Assembly (NCBI GenBank): GCA_949316235.1
Contig: OX438752.1
Span: 2,069,001-2,133,000 of the forward strand
Length of the DNA stretch: 64,000 bases
Source: Oegoconia quadripuncta
Taxonomy: Eukaryota; Arthropoda; Insecta; Lepidoptera; Autostichidae
Direction of reading: 5' to 3'
In this document: positions 21,067-30,990 of the stretch, piece by piece
Numbering within the stretch: position 1 is the first letter of the stretch
Layout of the letters: every line of letters begins with the position of its first letter
Notes under the pieces: generated by a model
Databases searched by the model: none
What the model was told of the DNA's origin: nothing
The model's input: only the letters and a program-made list of their open reading frames with translations
Made by a program: the position numbers and the translations under genes

Positions 21067-21652
21067 AAAATCAAAATCAAAATCAAAAAATGCTTTATTT
21101 TGTAGGTACACAGGGTACACTTAAAATAGTCAGATTTTACATTTTTAAAGCTACTGCTTGTTCAAAAGGCAATTTTCCCCTGAGAAGAACAAGCAAGAAA
21201 CTCGAGAGGTCGCTCTTTTTAAAAAAAGGTTTTTATATTACAAAATTATTATTTTATATTATAATATTTCATTATTAATTGTGAAATAGCCTGGTTATGC
21301 GAACGGGCTGGTTATGTCCATGATTGTTTATCATCTAAATAATCTGATATTTTATAATATGCTTTCTTAATAAGTTTCTGTTTTATAGTATCTTTAAATT
21401 TATTGAAAGGAAGATTTTGTATATCAACAGGAACTTTATTGAAAAAGCGTATACATAACCCTTTGAATGAATTACTGACTTTGTGGAGGCGACTTATGTG
21501 ACCTGCCAGTTTATCTTTATTTCTTGTATTGACATCATGTTTATCACTATTTTTCCTAAATGATGCTATATTTTATTTGACATATATTAGATTTTCAAAA
21601 ATGTACTGTGACGAAAAGGTTAGAATATTATACTCTTTAAACCACTTACTGA
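21067..21652 (-). mobile_element. LINE-1 3' end, long copy
   Basis: Tail (TCAAAA)n, AATGCTTTATTTTGTAGGTA, CTGAGAAGAACAAGCAAGAA, then the C-terminal coding part (minus): RLHKVSNSFKGLCIRFFNKV, PVDIQNLPFNKFKDTIKQKL, with upstream residues around NTRNKDKLAGH. About 585 bp, one of the longer copies. Confidence 0.88.
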
Positions 21653-21654
21653 TA

Positions 21655-21807
21655 TCTACATACATACATAATGTCACGCCTGTTTCCCGTTGGGGTAGGC
21701 AGAGACCACAGACTTCCACTTGCTACGATCCTGACACACCTCTTCTGCTTCCTTCACTCTCATAAGGTTGTTCATACATGCTCGTCGGTTTAGGGTACTC
21801 TTGACTG
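21655..21807 (-). mobile_element. RTE-1 3' end
   Basis: Starts with (TACA)n, then AATGTCACGCCTGTTTCCCG; the minus frame encodes [12 protein letters not shown] and ends the RTE-1 protein as at 32.5 kb. Confidence 0.8.
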
Positions 21808-22366
21808 ATATCTGATTGAATTGAAATTTGGTTAATTTATATAAGATCGATAACAATGCAATATTATGATACTATCGAGCTGATCTGATGATGGAGCTGG
21901 GATGTACGGATTGGAACTCCCCGATGGCAAATTGCAAGATTGTTGAATTTGGGCTAGTTTGTTTTTTTGCCATGAGCACTTTCCATTACACATGATGACG
22001 AGGGCGTAAAGATGGAAAATGGAACTCCTTGATGGACTTTATCAGAAGATTCCAGGTTCGGGTCGCCATGATGTGTTGGGAGAGGCGAGAGGAAATAAAC
22101 CAACATTATCTTACTGATGTATATTAACTGCCCATCAAGGCTTCATATCAATACATTTATACTTAGAGCTACGTACATGAGGGAGGGCGGGGGGAGGGTG
22201 GGGGGTTACACACACACTACAATGTTTCTCCTCTTTGTACTGGAATAACTTTTTGATTGAAAATCCGCCTTTGTTAAGAATACTATTACTTATTTTAGGA
22301 TAGGTTACAGTGGCCGTAACTGTTCAGTTTGCGTGTGCAGGTCCGAGCGATTCTTTACTCTGTATT
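21808..22366. other. No recognised element; G-rich stretch
   Basis: Unassigned apart from GGGAGGGCGGGGGGAGGGTG (22182-22201), a G-rich run that could form a quadruplex. Confidence 0.45.
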
Positions 22367-22935
22367 TTTTTTTTTTATTAAAAACTGGTTTCGCGTTTGA
22401 CTACAATCTCACCTGATGGAAAGTGACGATGTAGCCGAAGATGTATCACGCGCACCCAGTAAATGCCTATTCACTCTAGACTTGAAGACATCGGGTGTGA
22501 TTGAGGTCAAGTACGAAACCGTCGTGCATAAAAAAAAAAAAAAAGATCTCAAGGTTGTAAGTGTCGGGAAAAACCGATGTGGGCAGTGAGTTCCATACCT
22601 TAGTAGTCCGCATTATAAATGATGAAGCAAAGCGCTTAGTGCGGATGTTCGGTATGTTGACAACATATGGATGGAAACCCTCCCAGCGCCTGGTGGTCCG
22701 AAGTTAGAAAGGGGACGGAATAAGATCGTGCAATTCCATCGCACACTCACCGAAATGTATCCTGTAAAACACTGAAAGGCATGCGACCCTACGGCGGTGT
22801 TCAAGGCTTTGCAATTTGCCGGTAACCGTTGACTCATCGCCTAGGAGCCTTATGGCGCGTCGTTCCACAGAATCGAGTGCAGCTAGTTGGTACTTGGCTG
22901 ATCCGTCCCAGAGGTGACAGCAGTATTCCATGTAT
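22367..22935 (-). mobile_element. LINE-3 C-terminal part, interrupted
   Basis: The minus strand encodes MEYCCHLWDGSAKYQLAALD, SVERRAIRLLGDESTVTGKL, LSVFYRIHFGECAMELHDLI, the region between the RT domain and C-terminus in Jockey/CR1-type proteins. Then frame damage, then a 3' UTR with a T run at 22367. A SINE-C tail interrupts it at 22489-22546. Confidence 0.85.
22489..22546 (+). mobile_element. SINE-C solo tail inserted in LINE-3
   Basis: CATCGGGTGTGATTGAGGTC, GTACGAAACCGTCGTGCATA, A15. AAGA at 22485-22488 and 22543-22546 is the target duplication; intact LINE-3 copies read CTTGAAGATCCCAAGG here. Confidence 0.8.
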
Positions 22936-22965
22936 TGTATTTAAAAAAGAAGTATTAATTTATCC

Positions 22966-23195
22966 AAATAAATATCCTTGGACATATACAGACAACGCCA
23001 TCTAGTTCCACACTAAGCAACTAGGCTTATGTTGTGGATACCAGATGGTTGATACACTACACAAATACATTTTTTTTAATAAATAAATACATATATAAAT
23101 GAAAAACACACATGCCCGTATTCATCATACAAACATATGCCCCTAGCGGGATTCGAACCCGCCAAACACCAAACACCAAACCAAACAGGTCGTCA
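22966..23195 (-). mobile_element. SINE-B
   Basis: ACGCCATCTAGTTCCACACT, GGATACCAGATGGTTGATAC, GCGGGATTCGAACCCGC (intact box B), then a rearranged head CCAAACACCAAACACC before AACAGGTCGTC. Confidence 0.85.
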
Positions 23196-23280
23196 ATGAT
23201 GGATGCGTACTGACCCGGAATCTTATTACTCCATTTCTTCACATATAGAAATGCATACTCGACCCATAAACTTTTCCTAA

Positions 23281-23634
23281 TTAAAGTTTCAAGCAGAAAT
23301 TTATTAATTCCACCAATTGAATACGGTCTGCATTATTACATGGTCCGACTTCTCGGGCTTCGCAACGCGAACTCGGTACCAACTTCGCGTATATTATTGA
23401 AAAGTTTGTACTAACTTCGCCACATTCGATAATCCGCAAGTTTTTCCCGCGATTTAGGTCAAGTGAGAGCTGGGGATGTGGTTTGCACACGAGCGATTTT
23501 CTATGATGATCCTCGATTAGCAAACGTGGCCGACAAACTTTTGATTCTAAGTTTATTTGTTTAAATATCTGTGTGGTTTCCCGTTTCCCGTGGGTGGTCG
23601 GTAAAGGCGACAAATGACTTTCCATCAAAATCAT
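23281..23634 (-). CDS. Unrecognised 117-codon open frame
   Basis: I do not recognise this product. The frame runs unbroken from an ATG to a stop and contains KVCRPRLLIEDHHRKSLVCK, PHPQLSLDLNRGKNLRIIEC and SSRCEAREVGPCNNADR. It is polar with five cysteines, no signal peptide, no membrane segment and no motif I can name. Its GC content and codon variety are higher than in its flanks, and no known repeat covers it. No splice context or neighbouring exon supports a host gene. Possibilities: a real small ORF, an exon, or a piece of a low-copy transposon. Treat the coding call as provisional. Confidence 0.3.
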   Translation of the reverse strand: MILMESHLSPLPTTHGKRETTQIFKQINLESKVCRPRLLIEDHHRKSLVCKPHPQLSLDLNRGKNLRIIECGEVSTNFSIIYAKLVPSSRCEAREVGPCNNADRIQLVELINFCLKL

Positions 23635-23948
23635 CTACAGGGTGAATTTGAATTCGTGTAAATTGAATTATAGGGTGACGTCACTCTTGATTATGAACCA
23701 CTATTTAGGTCTCTGAATTTTTTCTTTTCGTTAACTCCCGCGTCGTGAACATTAGTTGACTATCTATAAGTGATTCTAGCTATTGTGTTTTATACTATAT
23801 ATTAAGTATTTATATATATATTTATATTATTAAGTAAGTCTATTAATATGATATTATTATTATATTTATGCATACTTATCTATAATTATTTCTTTAGTTG
23901 GTAGTATCGTGCACCCTACCTGTTTGTCTACCTACAAATGTCCCATAG

Positions 23949-24041
23949 CTGTGGGTTGTCTGGAAGAAACTTTTAGTGATAAGAGAAGAAAAATTATTGT
24001 AAATTATTTTGAGCAATAAAGAGTATTTGTATTGTATTGTG
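23949..24041 (+). mobile_element. LINE-5 3' end
   Basis: GGGTTGTCTGGAAGAAACTT, TTTAGTGATAAGAG, GAGCAATAAAGAGTATTTGT, ATTGTATTG tail. 23635-23948 is AT-rich and unassigned. Confidence 0.7.
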
Positions 24042-24043
24042 CG

Positions 24044-24180
24044 AACAAATTTCCCCAAGGAACCTACAACCTTCGGATCTTCAAGAGCAGGGTGAGTAGG
24101 CATTTACTGAGATCACGTGCTTCAACATCGGCCACATAGTCAGGTGAGGGAGTGGTCAAACGCATATCCAGTTAATCATT
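24044..24180 (+). mobile_element. LINE-3 3' end
   Basis: GGAACCTACAACCTTCGGAT, CTTCAAGAGCAGGGTGAGTA, GGCATTTACTGAGATCACG, TCCAGTTAATCAT. Confidence 0.75.
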
Positions 24181-24646
24181 TCCGATTACCCACACAAAGT
24201 TCCGTCCGTCCCATACATTCTGAAACCGTCTTTAGCATGGAAGGCCAACAATTGTCGGCTGGTGACTTCACTTCTGATTACGAACAACTTTCCACTTCAA
24301 ACTTCAAACCTCAAGCATTAATTTCAACGTAAGATACATGACATCATTTGTTGAATGTCAATTTAAATCTATTGGAAATAAAATCGGTCAGTCGGTATAT
24401 CCAAGCTACCACCGCTTCGGAAAGGGAAATCATCTGCGGGAAAAGAAGCGGCGCACGAAAGCCACAGGATCATTTTTTTTATTTTTTTTTTATATATATG
24501 TATAAGGATACAACTAATACAATTTTATAATTTTTGGGTGCTGGGCGAAGTATACCAAGAGTTTTTGTCATTCAGGACATTTGTCACTAGGAACTTAGTC
24601 GAGTTTAGCCGAAAATTGTTGGATGGTTTACTTAGTATATGTACTC

Positions 24647-24703
24647 GAAAATTTTTGATCGAATTCGACTATTAACCATAGTCGAATTCGATCAAAAATT
24701 TTC
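24647..24703. repeat. Perfect 26-bp hairpin, 5-nt loop
   Basis: Arms 24647-24672 and 24678-24703 are exact reverse complements, each containing TCGAATTCGA; the loop is TAACC. No repeat family contains it, and no T run follows as in a terminator. Confidence 0.95.
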
Positions 24704-24786
24704 TTGGGGAAAGTTGTTTGTCTTCAGGAGCGGAGTCACGAGTAAACGGGAATTACACGAATAAAGTTGAGAGACAAGATGATTTT

Positions 24787-25084
24787 TTTTACCGTAAAAA
24801 AAAAATTGGGCATAATTTAGGTAAGTGAAATAGAAGTTATTGGCATAGGTAATTTAATTTTTTTTTTCAGAAACGTACGCCAAGGCCTTACATTGATATG
24901 CTATTCTCCAAATTTTTTTAATTTATTTATTTTATTAATGTAATTATGTGGAATGGGCGTCCGTCAAATGACACAATTAAAGCTTTATTCGATGATGGTA
25001 TTGAAAAAAAAAATTAAACTTACTATGCCAATACCTTATATGTCACTTACCTAATATGCCCTATTTTTTCCTTACGGTAAAAAT
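24787..25084. mobile_element. MITE-C copy 1 (~300 bp)
   Basis: Inverted ends: TTTTACCGTAA ... GGGCATAATTTAGGTAAGTG, AAATAGAAGTTATTGGCATA on the left, and TATGCCAATACCTTATATGT, CACTTACCTAATATGCCC ... CTTACGGTAAA on the right. About 75-bp arms, no coding frame. The larger relative is at 60.6-61.4 kb. Confidence 0.8.
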
Positions 25085-25690
25085 TTATATATATATTTAT
25101 ATATAGTTTTGACATTTTTATTTGGCTTAAAATTACTTAATTCCTTTAGTTTGACTCGCTTTTGAATTTGGACTCGCTAATATAACGACTGAGGATTGTT
25201 TTATTGATACCTATAATAACAATTATGTAAAAGTACCAATTTTCTTGTAATATAATTAAAACGTTACCTACTCAATTATAACGACAACCACTGTCGGTAA
25301 TATAATAAGAATGACTAATTGGCATAAGTTTGGTATTAGTTTACTATAATATAATTTCTGCAATAATGCTGTTGATTCTATGTAAATAAATAAATAAATA
25401 AATAAATATTGTTCTTCTAGTTTGACGTTTACCACTACGGATTAAAAGATTTTGGTCAAAATCAACATTCCCGAATCATAGCGCATTGTATGTCACAGCC
25501 TACATTTGTCGACTCGGTCGGTATCGCCATTATTGCTCCACGCTTGTCTGACGTCAGATAGCTGTTTCGTGTGCAGGGTGTGTGACGTTAGCTATGTCCA
25601 TGTGCAAATAGGTTGTCTGTCGTGTACTGTGGGATTGAGATGGAATAGCGCATTCGCCGTGCTAACTCGGCGAATAAGTAAATCCTACTA
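25085..25690. other. No recognised feature; (AAAT)n at 25385-25408
   Basis: AT-rich; a short frame at 25506-25691 (VCRVCDVSYVHVQIGCLSCT) is not supported by any domain. Confidence 0.45.
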
Positions 25691-25872
25691 ATGTAATATT
25701 CTAACCTTCCTTTCACAGTACATTCTTGAAAATTTTATATATGTAAAAAAAAAATATTGCTTCATGAAACATAGTGATAAACATGACGTCAATACAAGAA
25801 ATAAAGATAAACTTGCAGGTCACATAAGTCGCCTCCACAAAGTCGGTAATTCATTCAAAGGGTTATGTATAT
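25691..25872 (+). mobile_element. LINE-1 fragment
   Basis: ATATTCTAACCTTCCTTTCA, CATGACGTCAATACAAGAAA, AAACTTGCAGGTCACATAAG, up to CAAAGGGTTATGTATA, where SINE-C begins. After SINE-C, CATTTTTGACTTTGACTTTG (26204-26223) is a LINE-1 tail, but the ~500 bp between are missing. Confidence 0.8.
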
Positions 25873-25875
25873 TTG

Positions 25876-26205
25876 ACCGCCTCCATGGGTAAAGTAAAAC
25901 AACATTGGGTTAACGATTCGGAGGTCGCGGGTTCGATCCCCAGAGGGGTACATGTTTAGTACTCGGTTTGATTGGTGGTAGGGCATTTTAAATGTCCGGC
26001 TGGCTACCTACCACCATCCTATCTAAATCTGCCGCCAAACAGCAAGTTAATAGCATTGTTGTGTTCCTGTTGTCAGAGATAAGATAGGAAGGAACCCAAA
26101 CATTCGGGTTTCCAGGTCAGTACGCTTCCACCTTCGGCCTCATCTTCACTTATCATCAGGTGTGATTGAGGTCAAGTGCTAACCCGTTGTGCATAAAAAA
26201 AAACA
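25876..26205 (+). mobile_element. SINE-C, near full length
   Basis: ACCGCCTCCATGGGTAAAGT head, GGTCGCGGGTTCGATCCCCA (box B), GTTCCTGTTGTCAGAGATAA, CGTTGTGCATAAAAAAAAA tail. Flanked by LINE-1 pieces. Confidence 0.88.
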
Positions 26206-26430
26206 TTTTTGACTTTGACTTTGGCGAAGTGTAATTATGTAGTAAACCAAATCACGATCTAAATGTTTTAAGAACTCAAAAAGATTTTAACTTAACGCAT
26301 AAAATCCGCTAAAATCCAGTAAAAAATATATCCCATGCATTCTTATTGATTCAGTTGAGTGGCCACATCTCTTTTCGGATCCAGTCCTAAAGTCTGATAG
26401 ATTAGGTAGCAGTACAGTCGGCAAAAATAT

Positions 26431-26650
26431 AGAAAGTAGAAAGAAAGAAAAATTTATTGAAACCCATCTCATGACACAAACAATCAGATACAAATATTAC
26501 ACAGTCGAGACACATGGAAAAAATAAGGTTGTGTTTGACATCTAATTGTCGGTGTCGCAAGGTGGAGTCAAAAAGGTCTCCAACTCAGCATGGGTTGTAG
26601 CCGTTCACTACAACGCTGGTTTTCAGTGGAGCCTCCAAATGACGCACGGA
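26431..26650 (-). mobile_element. LINE 3' UTR with AATAAA-type end
   Basis: Read on the minus strand: CCACTGAAAACCAGCGTTGT, AGTGAACGGCTACAACCC, then TTTCAATAAATTTTTCTTTC. The CTGAAAACCAG block recurs in the pieces at 33328 and 34721. Confidence 0.55.
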
Positions 26651-26753
26651 CACTGGTCAACAAATGTACATACAAATAACAATTACAATTAATAGGGCAC
26701 GTTTTAAACCGTCAGTTAGTAATGGTTCTTTCATCCTTAACCAATAGTCAAAT

Positions 26754-27027
26754 ACAAAATCAAAATCAAAAAGTGTACACAGGGTACACTTAAAATAGTC
26801 AGATTTTACATTTTTAAGCTACTGCTTGTCCAAAAGCCAATTTTCCTCTGACAAGAGCAAGCAAGAAACTCGAGAGGTTGCTCTTTTTATAAAAAAAAAA
26901 TATATGACAAAATTATTGATTATTATTTTATATGTCATTATTAATTGTGAAATAGCCTGGTTATGCGAACGGGCTGGTTATGTCCATGAACGTTTATCAT
27001 CTAAATAATCTGATATTTTATAATATA
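26754..27027 (-). mobile_element. LINE-1 3' end
   Basis: (TCAAAA)n, GGGTACACTTAAAATAGTCA, CAAGCAAGAAACTCGAGAGG, GCGAACGGGCTGGTTATGTC, broken at TATAATAT. Confidence 0.85.
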
Positions 27028-27907
27028 TATTGTGTCGGCCGTTCTGTAGACCTTGGGAGGCAGTATCAAACACTTGGCAGTGTTGGCCTACTGTAGCTGG
27101 AATCTTCCGCACCCAAAAAAACAAAGTTAAGCAAAGCTCACTTACTTGGTACCGCGCGCCTGGTGTTCATGCAAGAACTACGCAGCAGCAACAGATATCA
27201 TCACAGCATCCAGAAGCATTCACTGAAGATCCAAAGTGTATCACCGTCCCAGGAGCACTTGGTAAAGGAGAGCTAGTCACATATACAGCAAAGCCACAGT
27301 CTAACAGTTAAATTTAACGGCACAAACACGAGCACAGGAATAATTACCAGTTCAAGAACTGTTCTGATTCATAGATACGAATAATAAGAAATTATCGCCG
27401 GCCGGCATTGATGTACGACGCGAACACAAACAGCGCCAGAGCCTGACTGTTTTTACAATGCAGCCAACATAATAATAAAAAACTTCAAAATGCATGTCAC
27501 TCTCGGATGCAGCACAGGTGGCAGCCTTGATCCTTTTCGCTGCGTCCGAATGGCGCGTAATATGAGCTGTATGCCCCTTCTTTGTATTTGGGAAAGAATC
27601 ATCCAGACTACAGTTTAATTGGCCAAGACATATATAACTTTTCATTTCTTTTGCTGATTGTACTTACGACGGAATATGCATATCACATTCTTCCCTCCTG
27701 CTTCCATACACCGTAACGTAATATAAAAGCGACCCCGTTATCCATAGTATGTCTGACTCACGCCCCGCTGTCTGCCCGTAGAGGGCCGGTTGAGATCCGC
27801 TCGCTGATGGATTGTTTAACTCTGTAGTCCCCTGGTACTCACGGATCGATGCTTATTGCGTGAAATATCGCTGCCGTCATCATCGTTAGTGTTCTGTTAA
27901 CTTACTA
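27028..27907. other. Unclassified block, possibly LTR-derived
   Basis: Starts TGTGTCGGCCGTTCTGTAGA, continues TTGGCAGTGTTGGCCTACTG, and ends near GTTAACTTACTACA, so TGT...ACA could be LTR ends; ATATT occurs just outside both sides. Short frames (93 codons plus at 27030; 97 codons minus at 27352) have no recognised domain. No second LTR and no pol sequence are in the window. LTR identity is inference. Confidence 0.25.
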
Positions 27908-28045
27908 CAGGATATTCGAAGTCGGTTAATGAGAATGACAATGAGGGTCGAGGGAGGTCGGATGGAAGCCGCTTCTAACCGGTCGCTCTGCAAAATCTGT
28001 CTATGTTCAGCACTGGACATCCTGTTGTTTAAAAAAAAAAAAAAA

Positions 28046-28282
28046 TAATAAATAAATAAATATTTCGGACACTTACACCAATCATCTAGTCCCAAACTAA
28101 GCAAAGCTTGTGCTATGGATACTAGATAACGGATAAACATACATGAATATTTATATAAACATCCAAGACTCGGGAATAAATGTTCGCATTCATCACACAA
28201 ACATTTACCCGTCGCGGGATTCGAACCCGCAACCGTTGGTTTCGCTGATAGGGTCACTATCCACTACACCAATCGGTCGTCG
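28046..28282 (-). mobile_element. SINE-A
   Basis: AATATTTCGGACACTTACAC, TCTAGTCCCAAACTAAGCAA, CGGGATTCGAACCCGC, CACTATCCACTACACCAATC. Full-length with a TTTA-type tail at its low-coordinate end. Confidence 0.9.
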
Positions 28283-28339
28283 TTGATTCATCATCAGTCC
28301 GTAAACATATCACTGCAGGGATATAGACCTTTCCTCATA

Positions 28340-28582
28340 CTGAGTGAGTGTAGGCTATAGTTCGCCACGCTTACCCAATGCGTGTTGGAGATTTTACATG
28401 CCTCCGATTTATTTCACAGGCCTGTAGGTTTCCACACGGTGTTTAAGAGCAGTCGAATAAATGCATATAAGTAATTAAGTTAAATTTAGAAACTCTTTGG
28501 TACTTTGTTGAGCCTGAGATCGAACCTGGACCTCCCAAATTGAGAGACTGCCGTCTCCTCCAGTGAGCCGCTGTAGTTGATT
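28340..28582 (-). mobile_element. SINE-D (tRNA-like)
   Basis: GTAGGCTATAGTTCGCCACG, TTACCCAATGCGTGTTGG, CCTGTAGGTTTCCACACGGT, then GCCTGAGATCGAACCTGGAC (box B on the minus strand) and GTCTCCTCCAGTGAGCCGC. The arrangement matches a tRNA-derived repeat common in Lepidoptera (from my knowledge). Confidence 0.6.
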
Positions 28583-28618
28583 ATTATGATGATATTTTTT
28601 TTTTCATATTACCTGGAA

Positions 28619-29240
28619 AACCGCCTCTGTGGCTGAATGTAAACAACATTGGGTTTACGATTCGATCCCCAGCGGGGTACATATTTAGTACTCGGTTGGG
28701 TTGGTGATAGGGCATATTAAATGTCCACCTAGCTAGCTTTTTTTTTTTTTTTTTTTTTTTTTATGCATAACGGGTTGGTACTTGACCTCAATCACACCTG
28801 ATGTTAAGTGAAGATGAGGTCGAAGATGGAAGCGTACTGACCCGGAAACCCCAACACATTGGGGGACTGGCTATCTTATCTCTGACAACCGGAACACGAC
28901 AATGCTATTAACATTGCTGCTTGGCGGCAGATTTAGATAAGATGGTGGTAGATAGCCAGGCGGACATTTAAAATGCCCTACCACCAACCAAACCGAGTAC
29001 TTAAACATGTACCCCGCTGGGGATCGAACCCGCGACCTCCGAATCGTAAACCCAATGTTGTTTACATTGAGCCACGGAGGCGGTTGAAGCTACCACCATC
29101 TTATCTAAATCTGCCGCAAATTGCAATGTTAATAGCATTGTTGTGTTCCGGTTGTCAGAGGTAAGATGGCCAGTCCTCCAAATAATATGGGGTTTCCGGG
29201 TCAGTACGCTTCCACCTTCCGCCTCATCTTCACCTCGCGT
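28619..29240 (+). mobile_element. SINE-C split by an inverted SINE-C
   Basis: Outer copy: 28619-28737 (CCGCCTCTGTGGCTGAATGT ... CACCTAGCTAGCT) and 29087-29240 (AGCTACCACCATCTTATCTA ... CCGCCTCATCTTCACCT). Rejoining gives the normal SINE-C order. AGCT is present on both sides of the insert. Confidence 0.85.
28738..29086 (-). mobile_element. SINE-C inserted into SINE-C
   Basis: A ~24-nt T run, ATGCATAACGGGTTGGTACT ... GGGGATCGAACCCGCGACCT ... TTGAGCCACGGAGGCGG: full-length, opposite in orientation to its host. Confidence 0.9.
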
Positions 29241-29280
29241 CAGCTTGATCTATTTTGTACACATCATTTGCGATGAACCG

Positions 29281-29331
29281 ACCTTTCGAATTCTATTAGA
29301 TACTAGACGTATCTAATAGAATTCGAAAGGT
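29281..29331. repeat. Perfect 23-bp hairpin, 5-nt loop
   Basis: Arms 29281-29303 and 29309-29331 are exact reverse complements (ACCTTTCGAATTC ...) with loop TAGAC. Similar in architecture to the hairpin at 24647 but different in sequence. Confidence 0.95.
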
Positions 29332-29426
29332 GTCGATTCCAATATTCATCATCACGTATAGATAGTGAATATTTTACTGCGGTGGTCGTTCGATTTCACT
29401 GAACTTTATTATCGGGTTGTTTAACA

Positions 29427-29480
29427 TCAGGTGTGATTGGGGTCAAGTGCTAACCTGTTGTGCATAAAAAATAAAATAGT
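29427..29480 (+). mobile_element. SINE-C solo 3' tail
   Basis: AACATCAGGTGTGATTGGGG, TCAAGTGCTAACCTGTTGTG, CATAAAAAATAAAA. Confidence 0.8.
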
Positions 29481-29819
29481 TTCCAAATTCAAAATCCTAA
29501 AAAAAAAGTTAAGTTAAGTTTCTGACGGTAAAAAAAACTCATTCGCTATATTGTAACTAACAAAGAAATTTTTATCACTTAAAAAATTCGTAGTACTTCA
29601 AATCGCAAGAGCGATTCATAGTAGGAGCTCGACTCCAAACAACATCGATTTCCTCGCCAATAATGCGGTCGTGTGCGTGATATTTGAATTGCTTATTGCT
29701 AGTCTGTTTTGATAAGTGATTCCGATATACGGGTGTACAGTGAGGCAACTGGAAATATCGGTTTTTTTAATAGCGGTTCAGATGTTTCAAACCTGTGTGT
29801 CGTATATATGTGAACAAAT

Positions 29820-30102
29820 ATGAAACCGGTTTTAAAGAGGCCCCAACTCAGACTGCTCATCGGAGCTATAACTGGCCATGCACTATTAAACAAACACTTG
29901 TTTACTCTAGGTGTTATAAACAGCCCCCTGTGCAGAGCGTGCATGGAGGCCAGAAGAAACAGCCGCACACGTCATCCTAAGATGTCCAGATGTGGTAGTA
30001 TACATGGCACAGTACCTCGTGACACCGGGGTCGCTTCCAGAAGTCGTCGGCAACATCAGGGGTCTGCTAGGCTTCCTGGAGGAACTGGGTTGGCAAGAGT
30101 AG
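29820..30102 (+). pseudogene. LINE C-terminus with Cys/His motif (frameshifted)
   Basis: The first frame gives RPQLRLLIGAITGHALLNKH then LFTLGVINSPLCRACMEA. A net frameshift near 29950 moves to EETAAHVILRCPDVVVYMAQ and continues to GLLGFLEELGWQE and a TAG. The CRAC...H-x4-C arrangement after a TGH...NKHL motif is typical of the C-terminal region of R1/I-type LINE ORF2 proteins (family knowledge). The element is 5'-truncated, so no RT domain remains. 29481-29819 upstream is unassigned. 30103-30230 may be its 3' UTR. Confidence 0.75.
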
Positions 30103-30230
30103 TGTCAGCAACCCATCACGCAAAATAGGCGCTTGCTGCGTCGAGTTGCGGAAATCAAGCCCGCTAAAACCAATAACCTAATCTGAAGATGGTTCTTAGT
30201 AGGGTTTGTTACCGGTATATTTTTAAAGCT

Positions 30231-30380
30231 TTTTTTTTGACGCGGGGAAACGCATTACGCGTACCGCTCGCCTGGAGGACGGCGAGACGGTTATGTGGGA
30301 CTCCACTCCCTGTCGGGAGGGGTTACCCACTAAAACCCCGCGGCGACCTTCTTCGGCGTTAGGGAGGACCTGGGAACGCT
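30231..30380 (-). mobile_element. R1-like LINE 3' end
   Basis: T run, GACGCGGGGAAACGCATTAC, GACGGTTATGTGGGACTCC, GGGGTTACCCACTAAAACCC. Same layout as the block at 1605. Confidence 0.5.
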
Positions 30381-30620
30381 TAAGCGGTTAAAATATAAAG
30401 TAGCCATTGATTTTTAGAATATTGTTTTAGGAGATCGTAGTATCATCTACAACGCAATGAAGTTCAAAGTGGTAACTTCAATATAACTTGTAGGTTTTAT
30501 AACTAAATAACTATACTATACCTAAAGCAAACAAGCAAGCAAGAGTATTGTTAGGAAACCTTTTTATTTGATTACTGATGGGTACATTTTTCAATAAGCG
30601 CTGTTTAACTATACGCTCAC

Positions 30621-30990
30621 ATACGCTTTTTCAATAAGGTTCCAGTTGATATACAAAATCTTCCTCTCAATAAATTTAAAGATACTATAAAACCGAAACT
30701 TATTAACAAATGATATTATAAAATATCACACTATTTAGATGATAATCATCCCTGGACATAATCAGATCGTTCGCATGCCAGGCTATTTCACAATTAATAA
30801 TGAAATATAAAAACCTTTATGTAAAATCTAAGACTGATTTTAAAAGACCAACCCTTCGAGTTTCATGCTTGTTCTTCTCAGGGTAAAATTGCATTTTGAA
30901 CAAGCAGTAGCTTGAAAAATGTAAAATTGACTATTTTAGCTGTACTCTGTGTACCTACAAACAAAAGCAATTTTGACTTTGACTTTGTAC
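30621..30990 (+). mobile_element. LINE-1 3' end
   Basis: TACGCTTTTTCAATAAGGTT, CATAATCAGATCGTTCGCAT, TTTCATGCTTGTTCTTCTCA, TTGACTTTGACTTTG tail. Confidence 0.85.
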
